This document shows positions 11,070-24,118 of a stretch of DNA of 64,000 nt, in pieces. Below the pieces are notes generated by a model. That model was not told the origin of the DNA. It did not search any database and saw only the letters and a list, made by a program, of their open reading frames with translations. Made by a program: the position numbers and the translations under genes. The stretch is from positions 26,188,888 to 26,252,887 of the forward strand of contig NC_063260.1 in the NCBI RefSeq assembly GCF_019578655.1. Direction: 5' to 3'. This DNA is from Ricinus communis. Taxonomy: Eukaryota; Streptophyta; Magnoliopsida; Malpighiales; Euphorbiaceae. How positions within the stretch are numbered: position 1 is the stretch's first letter; each line of letters opens with the position of its first letter.

Positions 11070-12466
11070 TTAATAAATTGAAAGATCGACATCAACATCT
11101 GAATCAGAGGAACTGGAACTAGAACTGGAATGCTCAATTGGAGAACTATTAGCCACAGGGAATAACTTCTGAGCTTTTGATATCTTCTCTTTACCAGTTG
11201 AGCAACATTCAGCAACATCTTGGGCAACATCGTTCTCCCCATTATCAATCCCACCTTTATTAACAGATGAAACCCATTTTCTTTTGAGTGCTCCAATCAC
11301 ATATTCCGAAGCTCTTTGCCCTGAAGGTAAACCTTTCTGCTCTCCTGAGGAAGCCATCTCTTTTGCACTCAAAATTTTAGATGGAGCAGAAGAGTCATCG
11401 TCACTATCAATAATCTCAACAATATCTTCTGATAAAGGTCTTCCACCACCTGATACAAAATTAACATCTTATCAACTCAGAGTTTGTCCAAAGAATCAAT
11501 AACATGGAATAGAAAAACAGAAAATTCTAATAAGACGTTTAAAATATTGCATAATCAGCAACCTCCAAGAACTGACTCTAAAATTCTAGTAAAAATTATA
11601 TGCCAGTCCTTGCAATCTAGCGACCTCAATCCGAATAAAACACACACGGAAAAGAAAAAACAATAAAATATTAAATAAATAAAACTCTAAACTAAATCAG
11701 GATACAAAACTCAAACAATATGGAGCCATAAACTAAATGACAAAATATTAAATAAAATAAAAACTCTACTTTAATGACTAAAACAAATCCAAAATCAACA
11801 TTTAATAACTTTAGAATTACCTGTTCTATTATTCATGTCTGCTGTATGGTGAAAGCTAGGACTTTGACTTAACTCCAAATGGGCACTCTCGTCACAACGA
11901 GTCGCATCTTTTTCAATTTTCACATCTGTAGTTTCATCACCTTCAATTTTCACGTTAGCAGCAACATTTTCACCACCAGTCTCGAAACTCTTTAACTCCT
12001 TCATTTCCTGATCTAACTTATAAACCCTAATCTCCAAACCCTCATAATTTATCTTACAAGCCCTCGCCTCATTCTCAGCTCTTAATTTTGCACACTCTAA
12101 CTCACAGAGTTTTGCCTCAAGCTCAATAACAGTTTTCTTATCATCTGCTAAACTTTTTAATTTCTCATGAAACCCAGCTTTCTCTTCTTGTAGACTAGAA
12201 ATTTCCTTATGTAATTCCAAACACTCTTTCTTGGCCATCTCTTTCTCTAATCTTTCTGTCTCCATTTTCTGTGCAAGCCAATCGTTCTCTTTCTTGAGCA
12301 ACTCAATTTCACGCTTCAATTTCTCTTCTCTGGAGATTAAAACTGCTTCTACTTGTGAAAAATAAGCATTCTGAAAAGCTGATTTTAAGGAAGAAATCAG
12401 CTCTGAGACTGTGCAAGAAGAAACATCATCTTTAAGATCCATGTTAAACCGAGACATGCCTACCAT
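11070..12466 (-). CDS. Coiled-coil protein of unknown function, probably truncated at the C-terminus
   Basis: Two exons on the minus strand, 12466-11821 and 11449-11070, join in phase to 341 residues. The ATG at 12466 (MVGMSRF) is the first in frame; a second lies at 12457. Residues about 45-165 form a long charged coiled coil rich in Glu, Lys and Leu; the rest is acidic and low-complexity, with an IVEIIDSDDDSS motif resembling a SUMO-interaction motif, a basic patch LKRKW, and a serine run before DSDVDVDLSIY and the stop. No enzyme domain is visible. A nuclear role is plausible from composition but not shown. The stop appears premature relative to remembered relatives, whose C-terminal domain is still recognisable downstream but broken. 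Confidence 0.7.
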
Positions 12467-12747
12467 TTTCTCCAAAGCCCTGCAGAAAACCCTAAAAACT
12501 TAAGTGTCCCAGATCGCCATTTTCCATTTCCAAAATTGGGTTCGTCGCGATGTGAGCATGGAGAGGACACTAAAGAAAATGTGTAGCAAAAAGTGCGTCC
12601 CCGTTTCTTTTCTTCTTTTTTTTTTCTTTCTGCAAATGTGGAATACAGGCTGGTAGAGAGATCACAGTGAAAATGGTGCGTGTTTGGCTTCAAAGACGAG
12701 TGGAACGGCAGGGTTTTTCGTGTCAAATTTTTAGGGACAGTGCTGAC

Positions 12748-12753
12748 GGCCCA
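12748..12753 (-). promoter_or_regulatory. Site II element (TGGGCC) upstream of the coiled-coil gene
   Basis: GGCCCA on the plus strand reads TGGGCC on the minus strand, about 280 bp upstream of the ATG at 12466. TGGGCC/T motifs are TCP-factor sites frequent in promoters of plant growth and housekeeping genes. Presence is certain; function is inferred. Confidence 0.4.
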
Positions 12754-12955
12754 ATGTACTGCTTTGCCGCCATTTTAAGCGCCTTATTGATTTTTTTAAT
12801 TTCTTTTTTCTCATTAATTAATTTAGAGAGTAAAATATGAAAAGGCACTATCTTTTGTAGGTCTAATAGGTGTACCTAATCAACATTGCTATAAAGAAAG
12901 AAAGAAATAAATAAATCACATGAATTGTTCTTTTAGTTTACATAAGGACTTTCGA

Positions 12956-13070
12956 CACTACCAAAAATTGCTAAAAGAGGTGTATTTGTTTGTTTATTGT
13001 TAAGTTAAAACACTGATTATTATAGTTATCAACGGTTAGGGACGATAACTGATTACCACAATTTTTAGTG
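12956..13070. mobile_element. Possible tiny CACTA-like element remnant
   Basis: The stretch begins CACTACCAAAAATTG and ends CAATTTTTAGTG, whose reverse complement is CACTAAAAATTG, so its ends form an imperfect inverted repeat with CACTA termini. The 115-bp interior has no coding capacity. No 3-bp target duplication is evident, so the call is weak. Confidence 0.25.
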
Positions 13071-15264
13071 ATATTTTTTTGTGTAATTTTCTTTTGTAAT
13101 TTAATTAAAACTATAAACCGTATATTGATCTATAGATTGATAAAAAATCAAACTAAATTGAAAATTAAATCGAACTAACTTGTTCAATTTTATTTAATAA
13201 GGAATAAATAAGATAATATTCGGTTGGATTTAATTTTTATTACTTAATTACAACAGAATCGACTAAAATCTCAAACCCATCAACTGAATTAATTTAAATT
13301 AAATTTTTCAATTTTATTATACTAATTTGATTTTATTAATAAAATTAATAAAATTAAAAAAATTTAGTTATTCGATCTTGATAAAAAAAAAACCTCTCTA
13401 TTGATCTATGAATTATTAAAAATATTTTAAATTATATAATTATATATACTAAATAATTTTAAATATTAAAATCTTACTATATTTTTCTATAAATTTATCT
13501 TATATTATTATTTATAATAAGAAAAATAACAACAACACATACACAAGTAAATAGCTAGTTTCTTTGAATATGGCAAACACCATATTTAATTTATAATCTC
13601 GCCCACTATATTGTTATATTTTATATGTTTATAATATTTGGTTAAAATTTATAAAATTTATTTATAAATTTAAGATTTATGTCTTTTAAATAAAGTGAGT
13701 GTTAATTTATAATTTTACAAAGTTAAATTTATATAAATTTGATTATAGCTAAACTAAATTTTAATAAAATATACAAAATGTTCAAATAAATTTCACATTA
13801 GTGAATTTATATTCCATGATGCTAAATCTTTTTTTGAACTTTATAATTTCTATTTTACTTTATCTCGTATATATTTCTTTCAGATGAAATAATTTTTTTA
13901 ATAAATTTCAACCAAACATAACATAATAATGTGAATATTATCTAAATATCAAATAAAAATATCAATCATTTTAATTTAATACTCATAAAGTATTTAAATT
14001 CTGCAACTGACGAATTTAACGAACTTAACTATATAATATATCTAAAAAGCTTACCATGAATTATTAATATATTGTAATTTACTCGAAAATATCAAATTAT
14101 CAAACCTTAAGATTTGCATAAAAACTGGGAGCAAGTAGTAAGAAAAGACAAATATATTTTATATTAAAATTAATAACTAACGTTTGTTAGATTCATAAAA
14201 TTATTTAATTGAGCCATAATATTAATAAATAATTCTATATTTTAGTGTATATGTTAAAGATTAGCTTAATAATTTCAAGAATTTAATTAACCTATAAAAT
14301 CAGTATTATCTAATACTGAGTCACCCATATATTTAGTAAATCATCTTTAATGGAATTACTAATATCATAAATAATGAAATTCTAATATCTAAAATAGCCT
14401 TACTTTTTTATTTTATTTACTTAAAATGATTTTAAAAATTTCACTTTCATTTTCCTTTAGATTTTAATTGAAAATTAAATTAAATTAATTTTTCACCAAA
14501 ATTTATATAAAATCTTTTTACTAATACCGCAGCTATAATTATTTAATTTTAAGATTTATTTTCTTACATTTATATTATTAGTTTTCTTAAAATAGTTTGT
14601 AGTAATTTTTTTATTTCATTTGCACAATAAATTTAAATTATAAATATTTATAAGTTGTAATAAAAAAACACTAAAACTTATTCAATAAAACATGAAAAGA
14701 TAATAATAAAAGAATTATAAAACTAACTAATATTCAATGATTTAGAGATTTTTGAGAAAAATAAAAAAATATAATTTCATACACATCAAAAAATATTTAG
14801 TTACCGTAATCAATTTAGTAATCTGTATCATTGGTTAAATTATTCTACTATATATGTAAAACAATAATATAATTAATAATACTAAAAAATATGTTTGTAC
14901 TAAATGAAGTTTAACATAAATAATTTTATAATTTAACTAAGCTAAAATTAAATCTAATTCTATAGATTATGAATCTCTAACTAAATGTAGCTTTATCCTT
15001 GTTCTGTTTTTCATTGTTTACTAACATATCTTAGGCTCTTAGGCCGGCAAAAAATAATGGAGATTTGTAAATCTTTTGCCATTTAGAAACCGGACTACAA
15101 ATACAGCGGACGGTGCGTTTTATATATTTCCCTTGCAAATAAAAATATGATGTGTTCCTAAAGGCCAAAGCCGCACACACTACACCGTTTCATTATTTCA
15201 CACAGACGAACAACTATTGATCAATCCAATCGAATCAAACTCACTTTCTCTTTCTTAAACCACA

Positions 15265-15272
15265 AAACCCTA
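15265..15272 (+). promoter_or_regulatory. Telo-box AAACCCTA in the Crooked-neck leader
   Basis: AAACCCTA occurs 31 bp before the ATG at 15303, within a CT-rich stretch that looks like the leader. Telo-boxes near the start site are common in plant genes for RNA processing and translation. Confidence 0.5.
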
Positions 15273-15302
15273 ACTCTCTTTTTCCGATCAATCTCCGACG
15301 AG

Positions 15303-18300
15303 ATGTCTTCCGCGAAAGATGCCGATCCATCGCTGGGCTACCTGACTCGAAAAGACACAGAAGTGAAACTCCCACGGCCAACACGAGTTAAGAACAAAAC
15401 ACCAGCTCCAATTCAAATTACCGCCGAGCAAATCCTCCGCGAAGCACGTGAACGTCAAGAAGCTGAAATCCGACCTCCGAAGCAAAAGATCACAGACTCA
15501 AGTGAACTAGCAGATTACCGTCTCCGTAAAAGAAAAGAATTCGAAGACCTGATTAGACGCGTTCGATGGAACATTAGCGTTTGGATAAAATATGCACAGT
15601 GGGAAGAGTCACAAAAGGATTTTAATCGAGCGAGGTCAGTTTGGGAACGTGCATTAGAAGTTGATTATAGGAATCATACATTATGGTTAAAATATGCAGA
15701 AGTTGAAATGAAAAATAAATTTATTAATCATGCGAGAAATGTGTGGGATAGGGCAGTTACTTTATTGCCTAGGGTTGATCAGTTATGGTATAAGTATATT
15801 CATATGGAGACAATGCTTGGTAATGTAGCTGGTGCTAGACAAATTTTTGAAAGATGGATGAGTTGGATGCCAGATCAGCAAGGATGGATTAGTTATATTA
15901 ATTTCGAGAAAAAGTATAATGAGATTGAACGCGCCAGAGCTATTTTCGAAAGGTTCGTACAATGTCATCCGAAAGTAAGTGCTTGGATTAGGTATGCTAA
16001 GTTTGAAATGAAGAATGGGGAGATTGCCAAGGCGAGGAATGTGTATGAGAGGGCGGTAGAGAAGTTGGCTGATGACGAGGAAGCAGAGGAGTTGTTTGTT
16101 GCTTTTGCAGAGTTTGAAGAGAAATGTAAAGAGACGGACCGTGCAAGGTGTATTTATAAGTTTGCTTTGGATCATATACCGAAAGGGAGAGCAGAGGATT
16201 TGTATAGGAAGTTCGTTGCGTTTGAGAAACAGTATGGTGATAAGGAAGGAATTGAAGATGCTATTGTTGGAAAGAGGAGGTTTCAGTATGAAGATGAAGT
16301 GCGGAAGAATCCATTGAATTATGACTGTTGGTTTGATTACATTAGGTTAGAAGAGAGCGTTGGGAATAAAGAGAGGATTAGAGAGGTTTATGAACGTGCA
16401 ATTGCAAATGTGCCACCTGCTGAGGAAAAGAGATACTGGCAGAGATATATATATTTGTGGTATGTTTTGATATAAATTTGGATCTTAACAAGTTGTATGT
16501 TGTTTCTTTTAGTGTAAATTTTGATGGTTTCTTTATCTTATGTGATTTAGGATAAATTATGCTCTGTATGAAGAACTCGATGCAGGAGATGTTGAGAGAA
16601 CACGGGACGTTTATAGGTATACCTGCTATCTGATTCAAATACACTGTTCAATTTTTTTAAAAATATTTTTATCAGACTGCTACTGCTGTTGCTATTGATA
16701 TATTGAGCTTACATTTTGACTCACTAAAAATTAGAAATAAGTTATGGGTAGTTTAATATTAGTTGTTCTTAATTGGTGCATTGGATAATAGTGGATGACT
16801 CAAGGATCTTTTCAGAACTATTCTTTCAGCAGAAGATGATTGAGTACATTTTCGAACCTCTAGCATATGCATTAGATAATAATGGATGACTCTCTCTTGA
16901 TCAACAGTTCAATAGTTTGATGCTGTTGCTTCTCATCTTCTACTTCGCTACTTGTATATAGTTCTCAAGCTGAGTTCTCACCACTTTCTGTTAGGAATAT
17001 TCACATTTCATTTGGTTAAGCTTTCTCATTTCTCCACTTTAGTGCTGACAGGAAAATTTTAATACAATATGATGGATCTTATAGAAGCATGCACGCAGAA
17101 TTGTGAAAGGTGAAATTAGGGTTACTGATAATAGATAAGCCTACTGGGGAGTCTCTGATACTGTATGTTATTAGATTCTTTTAGTGCTTCATCCATGTAG
17201 AGGAGGCACACTGGGACATCCACTCCAATTGTGAGGGATAAAGGAAAGAAAAGGAGAGCAGAATATTGAATAAAATGGCTTATGGTGGTTCAACTCGTAT
17301 CACATATCATTATATCATGTTTATTTGGGAAATGTGGTGAAGATCCTTATGTTAAACGACCATCTTAATTATTTAGTTAGATAATATCATGGCAACTTGT
17401 AGAATTTGAACTCCGTAGCTGCTACATTTTGGGTATGAGTATCTTTATGTGGGGTATAGAATACAATGTGATTTTGTTTTATGGGCCTTTCTTCACCCTG
17501 TCCTCCTCTTGCTTGTGCACACAAGACTCAATTATGCGCTTGCATTATATATATATGTATTATTTATGCAATTCACAGATAGGGTATCCCTTAGACATTG
17601 TTGAGTTTTTCTGATTTACTTCGAAAATTTTCAGGGAATGTCTGAACCTAATTCCACACAAGAAGTTTTCATTTGCAAAGATATGGCTTTTAGCTGGCCA
17701 GTTTGAAATACGGCAATTGAATCTCAAGGGTGCTCGCCAAATTTTAGGCAATGCCATTGGTAAAGCTCCCAAAGATAAGGTAAATTATAAGTTACTTCTT
17801 TAGTGGTGAAAATTAAATTGCACTTTATCGTTATGTTCTCACTATTTTGCATGACATCAAAACAGATTTTTAAGAAATATATTGAGATAGAGCTGCAACT
17901 TGGTAATATTGATCGCTGCCGAAAGCTTTATGAGAAGTATTTAGAGTGGGCACCAGAGAATTGTTATGCTTGGAGCAAATATGCAGAATTGGAGAGATCC
18001 TTGGCCGAAACGGACCGAGCACGAGCAATTTTTGAGCTTGCAATTGCACAACCAGCCTTGGACATGCCAGAGTTATTGTGGAAGGTAATTTTGTTGGAGT
18101 CCGCATTTTAGTTAAAGCTCAAGCATCCTATAGGTTTTTTTTGCTATGGTGGTTTCTTGACTATTGATTAACAAATGATATTTGTATATTAATTATCGCT
18201 CATTGCTTCAATCTAGCTATCTGCTTAAGTACCAAAAGCATTTTTGACAGTTGAACCTTCCCCTTCCCAGCCTCCACTGCAAACTGACCACCCAATTTCT

Positions 18301-19940
18301 CATCTTTAGCTTTCCTCGTTCTTTGTCGCAATGTGACAAGGGAGTTAGAATGCCCAAATTGTCCTCGAACTCTATGACTGTATGAGTGTACCACCACCTA
18401 CAACAAACTCATCTTTTGTGGTATTAATGGTTCTTTTTATCTTTTATCTTCATATTCTAAGTTTGTAAACTGAGATAAGCTGAAATGCTGATAATTGGAA
18501 TTATCGATTATCTTGGGTCTCATCCACGCTTAGTTGGAAGTGTCAATCATACACTCACCTTGCCTCCCTATGAGTCCCACCTGTCTTACTGAGGCCGGGT
18601 ATGGACGCATGGAGAAAGACAGATGTTGTTTTAAGTTTAAATTTATATGGTGCTTCTCCTGTATATATCATGGTGTATCCAGATGCAGGAGTTTATTTCT
18701 TGCTGATAAACTAACAGCTCACATGCAGTATCATACTTTTTGTTTGGTTAGAGCTTACAATATAGATCAGTGAGGAAAGATGCAGATTTGTACATATGAG
18801 GTGGCCCCAGCTCTAAAAAAAAAAAAAATAAATATAATAGTGAATATTTTATGAAGTGTTGAGCTGTTCTGTGAATGGTGTTGGTAAATTTATGTCTTCC
18901 ATGGCTGACCTCGAGCAACATAGCCAATAAAAAGTTGTCGTTGTAGTGGAGGACTATTTTGCCACCCTAAGGACTAGGCACTGTGAAGTAATAAATTTTG
19001 CCTGCTTTCCTTTACAATAATTTATCATCGTTTTAAAATGATATTTCTTTGCATACAGGCATATATTGATTTTGAAATATCTGAAGGGGAATATGATAGA
19101 ACACGACAGCTTTATGAGAGACTATTGGATCGAACAAAGCATTTAAAGGTTTGGATTAGTTATGCTAAATTTGAGGCATCTGCAATGGAAGAGGTTGTTC
19201 AGGGTACAGAGTCAGAAGAAGACCAGAAGAGGAAGTGTATTCAAAATGCAAGAAGTAAGTTTTCACGATTTATTATGTCTTAGCAGTTCTATTTTAATAT
19301 TTTATTCGGTTATGTAAAGGTCTTACCTTCCTATTTCTTTCTTCCCAGGGGTCTTTGAGAAAGCAGTTAACTACTTCAGAACGTCTGCACCTGAATTAAA
19401 GGAGGAACGTGCTATGCTTTTGGAAGAATGGTTGAACACAGAGGCCAATTTTGGCGAGTTAGGTGATGTTAGCTTAGTCCAACCTAAGCTTCCTAAAAAA
19501 CTCAAGAAGAGGAGGCCTATTGCTTCAGAAGATGGTCTTACTGGGTATGTCATGATTTTGCGTTTATCACTATGAAATGAATATTATAACCACTAGTAAC
19601 TTTCATGTCAAACTTGTTAGTTTTGAATTTATTTTTATTTTTGGTCTGTCAGACTAACTGCTGGTCCAATGCCTGACTTGACATGGTATAAACTGCATTT
19701 TTTAGCTGAAGAATTGATTTTATGTTCCCACATTTTCATGCCCATTTGTACAGCTGGAAGTGCTGCTTATTTTCATTTGCTTCTTTGTTGTATTTGATAG
19801 CATCCTGCTAACTGATTTTTGATGGCAGGCTGGAGGAATATATAGATTATATATTCCCAGAAGAAACTCAGGCCCCAAATCTAAAGATCTTGGAAGCTGC
19901 ATATCGCTGGAAGAAGCAAAAGGTGTCTACCGAAGATTAA
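15303..19940 (+). CDS. CRN: Crooked-neck-like pre-mRNA splicing factor (CRNKL1/Clf1)
   Basis: Seven exons, 15303-16459, 16551-16616, 17635-17779, 17866-18084, 19059-19254, 19349-19544 and 19829-19940, join in phase to 696 residues, close to the family length. After a short N-terminus (with [14 protein letters not shown]) the protein consists of tandem HAT (half-a-TPR) repeats, each with the W-x-x-Y...R-A-R...Y/F-E-R-A signature, for example [20 protein letters not shown] and [10 protein letters not shown]. Crooked-neck proteins are scaffolds of the nineteen complex in the nuclear spliceosome, needed for its activation. The first exon carries more than half of the protein; the two large introns (16617-17634 and 18085-19058) hold nothing recognisable. 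The C-terminus is short and polar, ending KKQKVSTED. Expected to be constitutive; a telo-box lies in the leader. Confidence 0.96.
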
Positions 19941-21421
19941 TGGCATTCTGTTCTTTTGCAGGATGATTTATTACAAATGTGTATAATTAAATTAAGTTGA
20001 TGTGGTACATCGGTGAGAATTTAGCTTGGCTGCACATTTTTCTTTCGAGAAATGGATTGCACCATGTTAGGAATCTGTATTTTGGAGGAAAACAAGGAAG
20101 AGAAAATGCTGGGGAAATCCGTCTTTGGACTCTTGTGTATCAGACGGTTCGAAGTATTGGAAACTAGTTGTAACATGCATTAATGGTTGAGTTTAATTTG
20201 TGCCTTTGTGTCCTACAATTTCACAATGATTTTCCTAAACTGTAAAAAGCATTGGGAATGGAAGATTTTGTCGAGGATTAACAGCTTTTGTTTAACAACC
20301 TTGCCTGCTTTTTGGGTTCTAATTGCAACCTTTTTGGCTTTGTTATGTCTGGTGTTCAGCTAAATTTATGCTATATTTAAGCCATGAAAGTTTTAAAGGC
20401 TTCTCTTCCGCTCAAGCTTTCTATATACTTTCTGATTCTATCTTATAAAGTTCCAATGTCTGTATTGAACGTTCCATTTTGGAAATTTGTTTTCCTCCTT
20501 ATGGCAAGTTTGACACACTGATCTTCTTTCATTTTCTCCATGTCTACAAATGCTTATTCTTCATGTCTACAGAAGCTTGTTTTGACATATAAGTATAGCG
20601 ATGATATATAATTTTCTATATTTGATGTATAATTAATTTTAACTGTTGACAATTTTATAAAGAAAAACACTTGAACTTTTTAAATCTCAAAACATGAAAA
20701 ATATTTATATGATATTAAAAATTTTATTAAGATTTTTTTATTAATTTATTTTACATTCTTATTTATGATGATAATAATAATAATAATGGTTGTGACATAA
20801 TGATGATGTTTATTTTCTCTGATTATTATATAATAAATTTGTTAATAAATGATTTTTAGCTAATTAAATAATAATTTCAGTCGCCAAAGTTAACATCTTA
20901 ACTATATATTTAGTATTATTATATAAACTAATAAGTTAGCTTTTGATTATCAAATGATTTTAATTATAAAAATAGCATGTTAATTATATTTTTATATTAA
21001 TTTTATATAAATATAGTTAATAAATGAATTAATTAATATCTTACATAACTTTTATATTTTCCTTATTTAAAAAAAAATAGAAAATTTAGTAGATATACTC
21101 TGAAATACATTTTAAATTTCTATTGTTTCTAAATCATGACAAATAATTCCAAGCTATTGATCAATTGATTAAAATTTTTTGTATTAATTTATTTTAAACT
21201 GTTATTTATAATTAAGGTAACACCGTCTTCAGTTGTGCAACAAACCCATAAACAATTAATTAATTAGTTAAAGCTCCGACTTGAAATTTTTGTGATTTTC
21301 TTGTCACCAAGAACTTTTTTTCTTTTCTACAATGTCGTCAGGGAATTTAAAGCCGTCTCGGGGACTTGCTTAAGAATAAGAAAAAATGTATTATTATTAT
21401 AACTGACATCGAATACAAGAA
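19941..21421. other. Crooked-neck 3' flank and AT-rich spacer
   Basis: The first few hundred bases are a mixed-composition 3' untranslated region; from about 20580 the sequence is AT-rich with a TAA/TAATAA run near 20770-20790. No gene is seen before the tRNA. Confidence 0.6.
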
Positions 21422-21504
21422 GCTGGTTTGCCCGAGAGGTTAAGGGGGAAGACTTAAGATCTTCTGCACATAAGTGCGCATGGGTTCGAACCCCATAGCC
21501 AGCA
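21422..21504 (+). tRNA. tRNA-Leu (anticodon UAA)
   Basis: The 83-nt sequence folds as a class II tRNA. The acceptor stem GCTGGTT pairs with AGCCAGC with one G-T wobble, discriminator A at 21504. The anticodon stem GAAGA/TCTTC encloses the loop CTTAAGA, giving anticodon UAA. The TGGG-TTCGAA-CCCC arm and the A and B box promoters (with GGTTCGAACCC) are intact, with a long variable arm typical of leucine tRNAs. There is no intron. A T6 run follows 2 nt after the discriminator. It is a nuclear-type gene, not a chloroplast trnL(UAA), which would have a group I intron. Confidence 0.95.
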
Positions 21505-21506
21505 TA

Positions 21507-21512
21507 TTTTTT
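21507..21512 (+). terminator. RNA polymerase III terminator (T6)
   Basis: A run of six T residues begins 2 nt after the tRNA-Leu gene, the normal stop signal for polymerase III. Confidence 0.8.
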
Positions 21513-22668
21513 AATTTATTTCTTTGTCCTATTATTTTTCTTTCTTTATTTTTTTCCCCTTTTCCCCCAGCATTCCTCATCCAATATAGAGATCATTGAT
21601 GATTTAATTCTAGTTCGAGTTTTATACCAACAATCCTTTTTTCAATTTTATATTTTGAAGACACATCTTATCCAGTAATTCTATAATCAAATGTTTAATT
21701 TTAATATTAGGACAATAATTTACTTTTATATTAATATAATATCTATATGCAAAAATTATATTTACATAAAAAAATTTGAAAAAAGAAGATGTAATAGCAT
21801 CCAGATTCGAATGGTTAGTCTGAGTAGAAGCTATAAAGTCCAAGAAAAAAAGAAAAACGAAAAGAAATCAGAAAAAGACAGAGACTCAGAACTGAACAAG
21901 TAGTATGAATATGAATGGGCAAATAAGTAAAAAGATTAGCTGTAATTCCATGTGAAGACTGAAAGAAAATGAGTTACAGTGTGCAGGGCTGTTTTCAAAA
22001 GAAAATTAAAAGTAATCACGAAATTGCTCTCTCTATTTATCTTCCGAATCCACTCCCAAATGCAGGCCTTATGTAATAAGTTTGAAACTGTTCACAACAA
22101 CAAAACATCCCAAATCATACGGCTGCCCGCAATCAACTCTCTCCACAAATTTCTTTATTTCTTACAATAAGATCTCAGGATTTTGCGCTCTGTATTTAAA
22201 CTCATCTGAATCTAAGAGCTAATGCCCTATTTCCACAAATTTAAATATTATATGAAATAATAATTATCGTCAAATAAACTTTAGAGATAACACATACTGT
22301 AGGATGGAATATTCTTATTATATATATATTTTTTATTAATTAATTTAGAAATACGCCAGATTTTTAATTTTTAAAACTACTTAATATAATTTAGGATATT
22401 CGTAAAGTAAGATTGAAATACTTGAACAAATTAGAGAGAGCTATATATTACTTAAAAAACAAAAAGAAAGACAATGCGTACCAAATAATTCCTCTGTTAA
22501 TAGAGCATATCGCGCTATTTTGTTTGGACAATATAACGAGATTTTGCCGTCCGAGTCCGGTGGGTTTTATCGTAAAAAGTCGGAAATCAAAGGGTATTTG
22601 TTTTAAAAGAAGCGCCAAAATTTCCATCCCTTGGCTGGGACAGAAATGCAGCCATTGAACACAAAAAG

Positions 22669-22671
<3 letters not shown>

Positions 22672-22701
<30 letters not shown>
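22672..22701 (+). repeat. (GA)15 microsatellite
   Basis: A perfect GA dinucleotide tract. GA/CT tracts of this length are typical of plant 5' leaders and core promoters and can bind BPC/GAGA-type factors. Confidence 0.9.
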
Positions 22702-22704
<3 letters not shown>

Positions 22705-23300
22705 GCTAATAATATTTATTTATAATTTCCTTTTTCTATTTACGTTTTCATTTCCTTGGAAAAAGACGTTAACAATTTTTATTCATAACTGCATTCAGAT
22801 TGAGATTTCGTTACTTGTACAGGTAATTTCTTTTTTAAATTTCTTGTAGGTTGATTTGCTGTATATTTGTTGTGGAAAAACATATTGTTTTGCTTTCCTA
22901 TATAAAATGCACAAACTAATTAAGAATGAAATCGAAATTTCATATTTTATTGGTTTAATTAATTATGATGATTGGATCCTCTTTTTCCTTTTTCCAATAG
23001 TTCTACGATTTTTTTTAAATTTCATATTCTGTCAACGCTTTCATGTTGAAAACATCAATTAATCCACAAAAGTCAACAAATTGCGCGGATTATAGATAAA
23101 GGGCTTAATTGTTTAATGAAGATACTGATAAAGAAGTTGCATCCAGATAATTATATAAATGTTTTTATTTTAATTGCAGAGATATTTATTTCATGATCTC
23201 ATATTTGTCTCTGAAATTGACACATCAATTCTCATGCACATTGCCTCATTTGCATATATATGAATTTAATCTGTTCGAGGCCTGCTATTATTAATATAAA

Positions 23301-23329
23301 TTATTATTATTATTATTATTATTATTATT
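23301..23329. repeat. (TTA)n microsatellite
   Basis: A perfect run of TTA units in the AT-rich region upstream of the CIP1-like gene. Confidence 0.9.
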
Positions 23330-24100
23330 TGTGGGTCATGCTGTCAGAATCATGCATAGATCACAACCCTCAATTCTGGAAAATGAGAATGAATCATCAG
23401 AATTTTGTATAGTTATTGTCAAACCATGGGTTGGTGCAATTAAGGCTTCAGTTCTTACTTTCTTTTTTCCTTCCTTTTTTTTTTTCTTTTCAAATTGTTT
23501 GGTATTTTTTGTTAGAGTTATAATCTTTTCTTCTTTTTTTCACCTTGAAGCTAATAAATTTAAGATCATTTTCTAATTTAATGCTATCTAATCCCCTTCC
23601 ATATAACTCCGGCCGGAAGCATAGACTTTATGAAGGTGGTCCAGTGAATTTAATACCCCCATTCTCCTGGAAAGTTTTCTTTACCATTTTTATATCCAAG
23701 GCTGAATTTTCCTGTAGAACTCTTGTCATTACCACCTTCATAAGTTTAGACTAAGTTTATTTTCTTGAGAACAGAAGGCCTTACTTGATATCTAACAAAA
23801 CCCATTTTCTTTGGATCATGAATTTTCCTGCAAAAGTCATTAATTACATTTAAGTTAAAATGTCACAATCACTAAACTGTTCAATATATTCTTTCAGACA
23901 AGGATGCAATCTTTTCTGTTATATGTTCATGTTAGATGATTCAGTTTATTGGTGTATTCTTTTTTCGTTTGTAAGTTTATCGGTGTTGAAAAATAAAAGG
24001 AAAACGTTATGGCCTTTCTCTTCAGGTCTCCAGTCAAGACGAAGTCCGGATTCTCTTTAGAATTGCTTGTTTACTGAGATTTCTGTAAATTCTCAATTAG

Positions 24101-24112
24101 ATGAGACCTTGA
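24101..24112 (+). promoter_or_regulatory. Four-codon uORF (ATG AGA CCT TGA) before the CIP1-like start
   Basis: It begins immediately after a possible splice acceptor (CAATTAG, 24100) and stops only 6 nt before the main ATG at 24119. Such a minimal uORF next to the start may reduce or reset initiation there. Confidence 0.45.
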
Positions 24113-24118
24113 GAAGCT

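Larger units (their letters stand above)
12467..15302. other. Divergent intergenic region, AT-rich
   Basis: About 2.8 kb separates the minus-strand coiled-coil gene from the plus-strand Crooked-neck gene. It contains the promoters of both at its ends (site II motif near 12750, telo-box near 15265), a small element-like inverted repeat at 12956-13070, and otherwise very AT-rich sequence with no ORF of note. Confidence 0.65.
21513..24118. other. Promoter and leader region of the first CIP1-family gene
   Basis: AT-rich sequence with only short spurious ORFs. The (GA)n tract at 22672-22701, followed by GGTAGCT that could be a donor, suggests a non-coding first exon near 22700 and a leader intron ending at TCAATTAG (24100). 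A TTA repeat sits at 23301-23329. These limits are inferred from signals only. Confidence 0.5.

Noticed and set aside
12467..12475. Coiled-coil gene start at 12475
   Set aside because: That codon is TTG; the first ATG is 12466.
21422..21504. Chloroplast-derived trnL
   Set aside because: No intron and the nuclear class II layout with its own T6 terminator fit a nuclear tRNA gene.
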